Origin: Candidatus Zophobacter franzmannii
GTDB lineage: Bacteria > Cloacimonadota > Cloacimonadia > Cloacimonadales > JAFGVF01
Direction: 5' to 3'
Assembly: GCA_030765245.1 (NCBI GenBank)
Contig: JAVCCX010000047.1
Coordinates: 1 to 5,028, forward strand
DNA length: 5,028 nt
Each line of letters opens with the position of its first letter. Within the stretch, counting starts at the first letter, position 1. Shown here piece by piece: positions 1 to 4,863 of the stretch. The position numbers and the translations under genes are program-made. The notes under the pieces are model-generated. The model worked only from the letters and a program-made list of their open reading frames with translations, ran no database searches and was not told the DNA's origin.

Positions 1-67
1 AGATACTATCTTCCGGTTGATAATGCGGAAGATTCCGTCGATAAAACTCCTTATACTTCAATGACAT
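1..67 (-). CDS. REP-associated tyrosine transposase (RAYT), N-terminal fragment cut by window edge
   Basis: Not an annotated-length ORF: only the first 22 codons lie in the window, reading MSLKYKEFYRRNLPHYQPED followed by SI. The stretch RRNLPHYQPED resembles the start of Y1_Tnp/RAYT proteins, which commonly begin with an RRNLPHxQP-type motif just ahead of the first beta strand. RAYTs are single-domain HUH tyrosine nucleases related to IS200/IS605 TnpA that nick and join single-stranded REP hairpins. The HUH and catalytic tyrosine residues would lie outside the window, so activity cannot be judged. The ATG at 67 is chosen because a very strong Shine-Dalgarno, AGGAGG (minus strand, 80-75), sits 7 bases upstream. 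Upstream of this start (86-184) lies a cluster of small hairpins of REP type, the expected context for a RAYT. It is on the same strand as, and downstream of, the YfbK-like gene, about 150 bases after its stop. Confidence 0.72.
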   Translation of the reverse strand, partial: MSLKYKEFYRRNLPHYQPEDSI

Positions 68-74
68 ATTTTAC

Positions 75-80
75 CCTCCT
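75..80 (-). promoter_or_regulatory. Strong ribosome binding site for the RAYT start
   Basis: The minus strand reads AGGAGG here, a full anti-Shine-Dalgarno match, with 7 bases (GTAAAAT) before the ATG at 67. It fixes the start of a gene of which only 22 codons are visible and supports it being real coding sequence. Confidence 0.75.
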
Positions 81-85
81 TCTTT

Positions 86-98
86 CAAGCGAAGCTTG
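86..98. repeat. Short REP-like hairpin, CAAGC-GAA-GCTTG
   Basis: This is a perfect 5-bp inverted repeat with a 3-base loop. On the minus strand it is preceded by GTAC (103-100) and one extra G. Its left 11 bases (CAAGCGAAGCT) recur 50 bases further on at 136-146. The core CAAGC...GCTTG is shared with the larger hairpin at 162-180, so these look like diverged members of one repeat family upstream of the RAYT gene. Confidence 0.55.
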
Positions 99-99
99 C

Positions 100-123
100 G
101 TACCGCAATCATCCCTGATTGCG
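100..123. repeat. REP-like hairpin, 8-bp perfect stem preceded by GTAC
   Basis: CGCAATCA (104-111), loop TCCC, TGATTGCG (116-123) form a perfect 8-bp stem. The tetranucleotide GTAC occupies 100-103 directly against the stem on the plus strand. RAYT-associated REPs characteristically consist of a guide tetranucleotide (often GTAG) followed by a palindrome. GTAC here is a near variant, and because it is self-complementary it also abuts the neighbouring hairpin at 86-98 from the other side. There is no T-run, so this is not a canonical terminator. Confidence 0.55.
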
Positions 124-135
124 TCTTGGCATTTA

Positions 136-146
136 CAAGCGAAGCT
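136..146. repeat. Partial copy of the 86-98 repeat
   Basis: CAAGCGAAGCT is an exact 11-base repeat of 86-96, in the same orientation and 50 bases away. The closing TG of the stem is replaced by AA, so it cannot form the full hairpin. It is likely a decayed REP copy. Confidence 0.45.
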
Positions 147-161
147 AACACTCTTTAAGAA

Positions 162-184
162 CACAAGCAAGATGCTTGTGCTAC
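162..184 (-). repeat. REP element: GTAG plus 8-bp palindrome
   Basis: On the minus strand this reads GTAG (184-181), then CACAAGCA, loop TCT, and TGCTTGTG (180-162), a perfect 8-bp stem with a 3-base loop. A GTAG tetranucleotide directly 5' of a short palindrome is the published hallmark of REP sequences recognised by RAYT transposases, and a RAYT start lies about 95 bases away on the same strand. It sits between the stop of the YfbK-like gene (217) and the RAYT start (67), so it may also act at the RNA level as a transcript-end hairpin. It lacks a U tract. Confidence 0.65.
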
Positions 185-185
185 G

Positions 186-213
186 ATTTCAACATCTTAA
201 AAGCTGTTGAAAT
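186..213 (-). repeat. Hairpin directly after the stop codon of the YfbK-like gene
   Basis: ATTTCAACA and TGTTGAAAT form a perfect 9-bp inverted repeat around a 10-base loop. It begins four bases downstream of the TAG stop at 219-217 on the minus strand. The stem is AT-rich and is followed by CGTAGC rather than a run of T, so it is not a standard intrinsic terminator. It could protect the mRNA 3' end, or be one more palindrome of the REP cluster, as it is only one base from the GTAG at 184. Confidence 0.45.
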
Positions 214-216
214 TAG

Positions 217-1275
217 CTACTTCTGCAACAATTCAGCAATTTCAGCAAGTCGTAAAAACTCTGCTCTATATCCGAATTTGTCTTCTCCTGTGCTCCCATT
301 TGAAAGCTCATGTACCATATCCCAGGTTAGGTCACCCTTACTTGGGTGGTTCTGTAAAAGCATTGCATATCCGACTACCGCAGTCGAGAAGCGGAAAGCT
401 TCACTGCATTTTTTATACTTCACTACTTTCTTTAAGAGAGGTTTATCAAATGGAATACTCTTCTCTCCCTCAGGGAGCTTATACCGCAACTTCACAAGAA
501 GTAATTCTTTGTTATATTTATCAATTTTCACAGGTTTGGGCTCCTGATATCTCAGGTCATCCACCAACATTACATCCTCTTTGCTATCTACAGGTACAAT
601 CTCATAAATAGCAGTAACAGTATGTCTGGCACCTAACTCTCCTGCATCCTTTGTGTCATCTTTGAAGTCCTCTTTCTTGAGCATTCTATTCTCATAACCT
701 ATGAGACGATAACCACGAACCCAGGCAGGATTAAACTCAACCTGAATCTTCACATCTTTAGCAATTGTAAATAGTGATGAGGAAAGCTCATTCACAAAGA
801 CTTTCTTGGCTTCAAGTATATTATCGATATAGCCATAGGTGCCATTACCTTTGTTAGCTATCTGTTCGAGACGACCATCTTTTAGATTTCCCATCTCGGT
901 CCAACTCTTGCCATTGTCATAACTTATACTATATTTTATAAAATCACTCTCAGTGCCAAGTCCGACTGTATAGTAATAGAATTTTATCTCATAATTGCTG
1001 ATATCATCTTTGACAACAGATACAGGATCAAGAGTCAATGTCCCTACATTCTCTCCCAAACCTTTACCAAGCCAATACCAGCTCCCGGCTTTAGCAGTAA
1101 TTCCGTTTACAGTCTTATCTGTGGGACCCCATTGAACTTTTCTGCTTTGTTTTATCTCGTTGGAATTGTAACTCCAATTATCGGATTTGAAGTTTTCAAA
1201 ATTCTGCATCTTAAGGATTTCGGCACTCAGTCCAACAGCGAGAAGGACAAATAATACTACCATTAGCTTTTTCAT
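217..1275 (-). CDS. Secreted YfbK-type protein lacking its vWA domain (beta-sandwich/YfbK C-terminal chimera), 352 aa
   Basis: Residues 1-18 are a type I signal peptide (MKKLMVVLFVLLAVGLSA, cut before EI). Residues ~19-128 resemble the beta-sandwich domains of secreted FCB proteins: FENFKSDNWSY, then SWYWLGKGLG, then YSISYDNGKSW near 115-125. From about 129 to 352 the protein matches the YfbK/vWA family C-terminal part as I remember it. Landmarks are KDGRLEQIANKGNGTYGYID (132-151), LFTIAKDVKIQVEFNP (168-183), RLIGYENRMLKKEDF (190-204), GARHTVTAIYEIVPV (215-229), VDDLRYQ (238-244), VKLRYKLPEG (261-270) and the DUF3520-like end with AFRFSTAVVGYAMLL and GYRAEFLRLAEIAELL. The vWA Rossmann fold with its DxSxS MIDAS motif, which precedes this part in family members, is absent, so metal-dependent ligand binding is not expected. 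The ATG at 1275 has AAAGGAG 6 bases upstream; the in-frame TTG at 1293 lies upstream of that site and is rejected. No cysteine pairs or C-terminal sorting domain are seen. The protein is probably periplasmic or surface-exposed; its function is unknown. Confidence 0.85.
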   Translation of the reverse strand: MKKLMVVLFVLLAVGLSAEILKMQNFENFKSDNWSYNSNEIKQSRKVQWGPTDKTVNGITAKAGSWYWLGKGLGENVGTLTLDPVSVVKDDISNYEIKFYYYTVGLGTESDFIKYSISYDNGKSWTEMGNLKDGRLEQIANKGNGTYGYIDNILEAKKVFVNELSSSLFTIAKDVKIQVEFNPAWVRGYRLIGYENRMLKKEDFKDDTKDAGELGARHTVTAIYEIVPVDSKEDVMLVDDLRYQEPKPVKIDKYNKELLLVKLRYKLPEGEKSIPFDKPLLKKVVKYKKCSEAFRFSTAVVGYAMLLQNHPSKGDLTWDMVHELSNGSTGEDKFGYRAEFLRLAEIAELLQK

Positions 1276-1281
1276 TTCAAT

Positions 1282-1288
1282 CTCCTTT
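1282..1288 (-). promoter_or_regulatory. Ribosome binding site that sets the YfbK-like start
   Basis: The minus strand reads AAAGGAG with 6 bases (ATTGAA) before the ATG at 1275. An earlier in-frame TTG at 1293-1291 lies upstream of this site and would put the signal peptide behind six extra residues, so the ATG is the start. Confidence 0.8.
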
Positions 1289-1338
1289 AACAAATGACCT
1301 ACATTTTCTCTATAATTGTTTCGAATAATCTATAACCA

Positions 1339-1366
1339 TTTATACATTCATTCATTTATATGTCAA
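1339..1366 (-). promoter_or_regulatory. Sigma-70-like promoter for the YfbK-like gene
   Basis: On the minus strand a perfect -35 TTGACA (1366-1361) is followed after 16 bases by TATAAA (1344-1339), a five-of-six match to TATAAT. Transcription would begin near 1331, leaving a leader of about 55 bases before the ATG at 1275. The spacer contains three tandem copies of the 4-mer CATT as read on the plus strand (1345-1356). Promoter consensus in this phylum is not established to my knowledge, so the call rests on resemblance to the general sigma-70 pattern and correct placement. Confidence 0.55.
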
Positions 1367-1512
1367 TTATCATTTTACAGAGAAAGTTTAAATAGTCTCT
1401 CTAAATGTATCGTAATACAAATAATAATTGCATCCAATGTAACTAAACAACAGTCACAGCACTCCTTTAGGGCTCTATTACAATACTTAAAAAAAGGTTT
1501 ATAGAGACTTAT

Positions 1513-1525
1513 ACACAAATTGTGT
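1513..1525. repeat. Short inverted repeat ACACAA-A-TTGTGT
   Basis: Two perfect 6-base arms around a single central A, 13 bases in all. The centre is too tight for an RNA hairpin, so if functional it would be a dimeric protein-binding site. Such sites arise by chance in AT-rich DNA; confidence in a role is low. Confidence 0.25.
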
Positions 1526-1665
1526 GCGGGTAGCAAGTAGTAAGAGTCTAGTTAGAATTATTGAAGAGAAATATGAGCAGGTCGAAACTAAAAAAGACAA
1601 TTAGTTGTGATGGGAAGAACAGCAAAGGTAAACCCGTAAGTAATTGAATACACTTCAGAAAGGTT

Positions 1666-1677
1666 GTTTCCGGAAAC
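1666..1677. repeat. Perfect 12-base palindrome GTTTCCGGAAAC
   Basis: Fully self-complementary with no loop and more GC-rich than its surroundings. It may be an operator-type site. It lies about 390 bases upstream of the YfbK-like start and about 316 bases upstream of the peptidase start, so it is distant from both promoters. Confidence 0.3.
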
Positions 1678-1820
1678 GAAGTAAGGAATCAGAAGATACT
1701 TGTTGTAAAATAGGCAATAATAGCTATAAACATTACGCATGTTATCTCAACTATACGAAGTATTGTTAATTTCCTTTTCTTCAAAAGAACCTCCAATTTG
1801 AATACATATATCTAAATATA

Positions 1821-1839
1821 TTACATTAGGTAAATGTAA
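1821..1839. promoter_or_regulatory. Operator-like inverted repeat TTACATT-N5-AATGTAA
   Basis: Two perfect 7-base arms separated by AGGTA, 19 bases in total. Its centre lies about 75 bases upstream of the TTGACA candidate of the peptidase gene. Size and spacing suit a homodimeric helix-turn-helix regulator. No regulator gene is in the window and I do not recognise the sequence as a known box. Confidence 0.35.
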
Positions 1840-1905
1840 ATAGAATAATCAAATGGAGAGTATAGTTGAAGAATTCTACCCTAACCACATCACTGTTATT
1901 ATCAT

Positions 1906-1935
1906 TTGACAGGGAAATAATAATTAAATTCTATC
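1906..1935 (+). promoter_or_regulatory. Possible promoter for the M14 peptidase gene
   Basis: A perfect TTGACA occurs at 1906-1911. The best-placed -10 candidates 17-18 bases on, TTCTAT or TCTATC around 1929-1935, are poor matches to TATAAT, so only the -35 is persuasive. The start at 1993 would then follow a leader of about 50 bases, mirroring the arrangement of the minus-strand gene. Confidence 0.33.
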
Positions 1936-1992
1936 GCTTAGGAACTAAACTTGCATTAATACTAATGAAAATAATATTCGAGGAGATAAATT

Positions 1993-4290
1993 ATGAAGAA
2001 CTTTCTGCTTTTTGTTCTGATGTTTGCCTTTGCAGGTCTGTTGCTTGCCCAGCCGGCAGGAATAGACCCAAACTACTTTACTAATGAGGAGATTATTAAC
2101 TATCTTACTCAGGCTGAAATTGACCATCCGGATATGGCAATGGTCGAGATTATTGGTTATTCTCAAGAATTGAGTATGCCAATCTATGCCTTGAAAATAT
2201 CCGATAATGTGACTGTAGATGAAGATGAACCGGAGTTACTATTTAGTGGTCAGATTCATGCTGAAGAGATTTTAGGAACAGCCGGAGTTATGCGATTGAT
2301 TGACCAGATTCTTACTAATCCACAGGCATATGGACAGATTATTGCTCAGGAAGAACTGTGGTTTGTTCCAACCATCAATCCTGAAGGAATGGAAGTTGTT
2401 ATGGATGGTAGAGATACATCTTATCGTAAGAACCAGAGAGATGTGAATAACAATGGTGTTTTAGATTATTCATCTGCTGTTGGTTATGACCTTGATGGTG
2501 TTGATATTAATCGTAACTTCCCATTTAACTGGGTGCATGGAGATACTCTTCTTACTCCTGGTGGATACGAAGTATATGACTATTATCGCGGTGGCAGCTC
2601 TATGTCTGAGACTGAGACCATTGCTTGGGATCAATTCCTCCAAGACCACAACTTTATTTACTCAATCCAGTGGCACACTTCTCGCTCAGGTAACTTCTCT
2701 GAGAAATGCTATTACTCTTACAACTGGTATGATTTCAGACCTTCACCTGACCTTGATATAGCTGCAGAGCTTGGAAATGGTGTGTGTGATGAGATTACAA
2801 AATATGATGGTTCTGCTACCTATGAAAGATATCCATCTGCAGGTAGAAAGGGAAGTCAGCATGACTATCTCTATTCAGAATATCAAATTTACCAGCTCTT
2901 AATTGAGTGTGGGACCTCTAATCATCAACCAACTGAGCCTGCTCTTACACAGATTACTGATGAGATGATAGACGGAATGGAATGGATGCTGAAAAGAGCA
3001 CTTCCTTTCCATCTTGATACACCTTCAAACTCATGCTTTACAGGTATTATCACTGATGCAACTAATGGTGAAGTGCTTGAAGATGCAGGTGTATATGTTG
3101 TTGAAAGAGAAGCCCCTTATTTAAAACCTAAAATGACAGATGCGCACGGTAGATACTGGAGAGCATTGCTTGCCGGAAATTATACCTATAGAATCGAAAA
3201 AGAGGGTTATGAGAATGTAACCGGTAATGTTAGTGTTACACCTAATACTTGGGCAATAACCAATATTCAGTTGCAACCTGCAACTCCGATCGCACTAACA
3301 GCAAACATCAGCTACGATGGTGCTCCAATTAATGCTAGACTTGATATCAGTGAACCTACTACCGATTATGTACTTTCAGAAAACGGATATTTAGTATATA
3401 ATGGTTTCGCAGGTGATTATAAGCTTGTATTCTCATATGATGGATACTATCCACTTGAAATGGATATTACGCTGACTCATGATGAGACTATCAATGTTGA
3501 ACTTACACCTTATACTACAATCTTTACTGAAGATTGGGAAAGCGGAACTGATGCTTGGGATAATGATCCAAGCTGGGTAAATGTAGATGGACTCAGCTAT
3601 GACAGACATGCTATGACAACCGGATATGATGGTGGATATAACTTCTATCCAGATAATCAGACCATTAAACTAACAACTATTGCACCTATCGCATTGCCTT
3701 TGGATACTAACATCATGCTTGAATTCATGCAGACAGTTTATACAGAGTATGATTACGATCCTGTTACTGTTGAAGTCTCAACTGACAACATAGACTACAC
3801 AGTTCTATCTACAGAAAGTGGTAAAAAAGACAGTTGGCATAGAAAGCTTGTAAACCTCTCTGATTATGCAGGACAGTCTATATATCTTAGATTCGCCTTA
3901 ACAGATGTTTCTGAAGATGCAAGATTGGTTGATCCGGGTTGGACCATCGATGATATCAAGGTCTATATTGGCTCAAGTAGTTATGTTGATAATGCTGAAG
4001 ATATAAATCCATTCAATGAACTGAATGTATTGCATCAAAACTATCCAAATCCATTTAACCCTGTTACTACAATCTCATTCTATACTAAGCAGAAGAATGT
4101 GGATTCAGCTTCTATCGATATTTATAATATCCTTGGACAGAAAGTTGAAACACTACCCCTTAATCAGGAAGAGATTAAAAATGGTTCAGTTGTGTGGAAT
4201 GCAGATAAAAATGCTAGTGGAGTTTACTTCTATAAACTCACGATTGATGGTAAGACTGTAGATACTAAGAAAGCATTACTTATTAAGTAG
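1993..4290 (+). CDS. Secreted M14-family zinc carboxypeptidase with C-terminal type IX sorting domain, 765 aa
   Basis: A metallo-exopeptidase of the carboxypeptidase A/T type, expected to remove C-terminal residues from peptides outside the cell. Residues 1-19 are a signal peptide (cut near LLLA/QP). The M14 domain spans ~25-340. Zinc ligands are H89 and E92 (IHAEE) and H228 (QWHTS). The substrate-binding counterparts are R145 (SYRKNQR), N173-R174 (DINRNFPF) and probably Y280. The catalytic Glu is E305 in LLIECGTSNH. All key residues are present, so the enzyme should be active. Then come a carboxypeptidase-regulatory-like domain (~347-427), a second similar domain (~430-505), an immune-inhibitor/MAM-like beta-sandwich (~508-660, ending GWTIDDIKVY) and a FlgD-like sorting domain (~668-765, QNYPNPFNPVTTISF to the end). 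Such tails direct proteins through the type IX system to the surface in FCB bacteria. AGGAG at 1981-1985, 7 bases before the ATG, supports the start. A terminator follows 20 bases after the stop. Peptide specificity cannot be assigned. Confidence 0.93.
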   Translation: MKNFLLFVLMFAFAGLLLAQPAGIDPNYFTNEEIINYLTQAEIDHPDMAMVEIIGYSQELSMPIYALKISDNVTVDEDEPELLFSGQIHAEEILGTAGVMRLIDQILTNPQAYGQIIAQEELWFVPTINPEGMEVVMDGRDTSYRKNQRDVNNNGVLDYSSAVGYDLDGVDINRNFPFNWVHGDTLLTPGGYEVYDYYRGGSSMSETETIAWDQFLQDHNFIYSIQWHTSRSGNFSEKCYYSYNWYDFRPSPDLDIAAELGNGVCDEITKYDGSATYERYPSAGRKGSQHDYLYSEYQIYQLLIECGTSNHQPTEPALTQITDEMIDGMEWMLKRALPFHLDTPSNSCFTGIITDATNGEVLEDAGVYVVEREAPYLKPKMTDAHGRYWRALLAGNYTYRIEKEGYENVTGNVSVTPNTWAITNIQLQPATPIALTANISYDGAPINARLDISEPTTDYVLSENGYLVYNGFAGDYKLVFSYDGYYPLEMDITLTHDETINVELTPYTTIFTEDWESGTDAWDNDPSWVNVDGLSYDRHAMTTGYDGGYNFYPDNQTIKLTTIAPIALPLDTNIMLEFMQTVYTEYDYDPVTVEVSTDNIDYTVLSTESGKKDSWHRKLVNLSDYAGQSIYLRFALTDVSEDARLVDPGWTIDDIKVYIGSSSYVDNAEDINPFNELNVLHQNYPNPFNPVTTISFYTKQKNVDSASIDIYNILGQKVETLPLNQEEIKNGSVVWNADKNASGVYFYKLTIDGKTVDTKKALLIK

Positions 4291-4309
4291 GCTTTAAAAT
4301 ATATTAGAG

Positions 4310-4336
4310 AACGCCGGGTAATTCCGGCGTTTTTTT
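4310..4336 (+). terminator. Rho-independent terminator of the M14 peptidase gene
   Basis: AACGCCGG (4310-4317), loop GTAATT, CCGGCGTT (4324-4331) form a perfect 8-bp GC-rich stem, extendable by a G-T pair, running into seven consecutive T (4330-4336). It starts 20 bases after the TAG at 4290. This is the only GC-rich stem with a T-run in the window. It separates the peptidase from the downstream hydrolase. Confidence 0.93.
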
Positions 4337-4337
4337 A

Positions 4338-4365
4338 TTTACACCAAATTCTCTATTGGTAATAG
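4338..4365 (+). promoter_or_regulatory. Possible promoter of the hydrolase gene, very close to its start
   Basis: TTTACA (4338-4343) and TAATAG (4360-4365) lie 16 bases apart, directly after the terminator. A start of transcription near 4372 would give an almost leaderless mRNA for the ATG at 4375, which would fit the lack of a good ribosome site there. Both boxes are imperfect and AT-rich sequence gives many such pairs. Confidence 0.25.
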
Positions 4366-4374
4366 TTGGATATT

Positions 4375-4863
4375 ATGCTTAAACAGATAAAAGTAAATGA
4401 TAGAATAACCGTTCTCCAATCGAAAAGTGGGCTCTTGAATTCAACATTAGTTGAATATGATGATGCTATCATTGTTGTTGATACTCTGCTTCTCCCTGCT
4501 GAGATTAATGAACTGAATGAGATAGTGAAAAGCTATTCCAAACCCTTGGCATACATTCTAAACACCCATTATCATAGTGATCATTGTTATGGGAATTCAG
4601 TCCTGAAACAAGAGAACACTGTTGTCATTGCTCATGAATTGGCGATGAACACACTTCTCTCTGAGAGGAATATGCTTAGGAAGGGAAGAAAGGTTGAAGT
4701 TGATAAACTGAAAGTTAAACCTCCCAATGTATCCTTTAGTGATGAATATATTTTGGACTCAAAATGGGGAATCAGAATACTACATACTCCCGGGCATACA
4801 CCAGATTCATCAGTAGTTATTTTAGAAGATAAGGTATTGCTATTATGGGTGATACAGTTCTAA
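4375..4863 (+). CDS. Metallo-beta-lactamase-fold hydrolase, N-terminal part ending at a frameshift
   Basis: Encodes about 150 residues of a zinc-dependent MBL-fold hydrolase before the frame goes wrong. Numbered from the ATG at 4375, the strand IIVVDTLLLP (32-41) leads to the metal motif THYHSDH (H65, H67, D69, H70), and LHTPGHTPDSS carries the third zinc-site histidine, H141. After EDK (151-153) the frame reads LLLWVIQF-like residues and stops at TAA 4861-4863, well short of the usual ~250 or more residues. The missing part, MGDTV onward, is present in the -1 frame from 4845 (next entry), so one base appears to have been lost between about 4830 and 4845. Start choice is uncertain: the in-frame TTG at 4366 or the ATG at 4375, neither with a clear Shine-Dalgarno; ATG is preferred. 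The gene stands alone after a terminator. Substrate is unknown: this broad family includes thiolesterases, lactonases and beta-lactamase-like enzymes. Confidence 0.75.
   Translation: MLKQIKVNDRITVLQSKSGLLNSTLVEYDDAIIVVDTLLLPAEINELNEIVKSYSKPLAYILNTHYHSDHCYGNSVLKQENTVVIAHELAMNTLLSERNMLRKGRKVEVDKLKVKPPNVSFSDEYILDSKWGIRILHTPGHTPDSSVVILEDKVLLLWVIQF

Larger units (their letters stand above)
1367..1905. other. Divergent intergenic region without a convincing gene
   Basis: About 540 bases between the two divergent promoters (717 bases between the two start codons). All frames are interrupted and no protein family is recognisable. The short open frames here, the longest 62 codons from a TTG at 1316, lack good ribosome sites. 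The region is AT-rich and holds three short inverted repeats (1513-1525, 1666-1677, 1821-1839), listed separately. It could hold regulatory sites for both secreted-protein genes, a small RNA, or remnants of a lost gene; nothing in the sequence decides between these. Confidence 0.6.

Noticed and set aside
86..184. CRISPR array
   Set aside because: The repeats are short, different palindromes without regular spacers and without cas genes; the REP/RAYT reading fits better.
100..213. Intrinsic terminators at the hairpins
   Set aside because: None of the stems is followed by a run of T on either strand, unlike the real terminator at 4310-4336.
176..611. Plus-strand open frames of 123 and 134 residues opposite the YfbK-like gene
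   Set aside because: They are antisense to a gene with clear family similarity, signal peptide and ribosome site, and their translations show no protein character.
1276..1293. Upstream TTG start adding six residues (MLKEIE) to the YfbK-like protein
   Set aside because: The TTG lies upstream of the AAAGGAG ribosome site that serves the ATG at 1275, and the signal peptide begins naturally with MKKLMVV.
1316..1504. 62-residue plus-strand open frame
   Set aside because: It starts at a TTG, has no ribosome site, runs across the promoter of the minus-strand gene, and has no recognisable features.
1573..1647. 24-residue lysine-rich open frame starting MSRSKLKKT, with GAAGAG upstream
   Set aside because: Too short, weak ribosome site, no family match; low-complexity Lys content is expected in A-rich DNA.
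1588..1740. 50-residue minus-strand open frame starting MRNVYSYY
   Set aside because: Only a weak GAG ahead of the ATG, no recognisable motif, and the length is within chance expectation.
1866..2166. Two open frames (72 residues plus, 73 residues minus) overlapping the start of the peptidase gene
   Set aside because: They are out-of-frame shadows of the well-supported M14 coding sequence and its upstream region.
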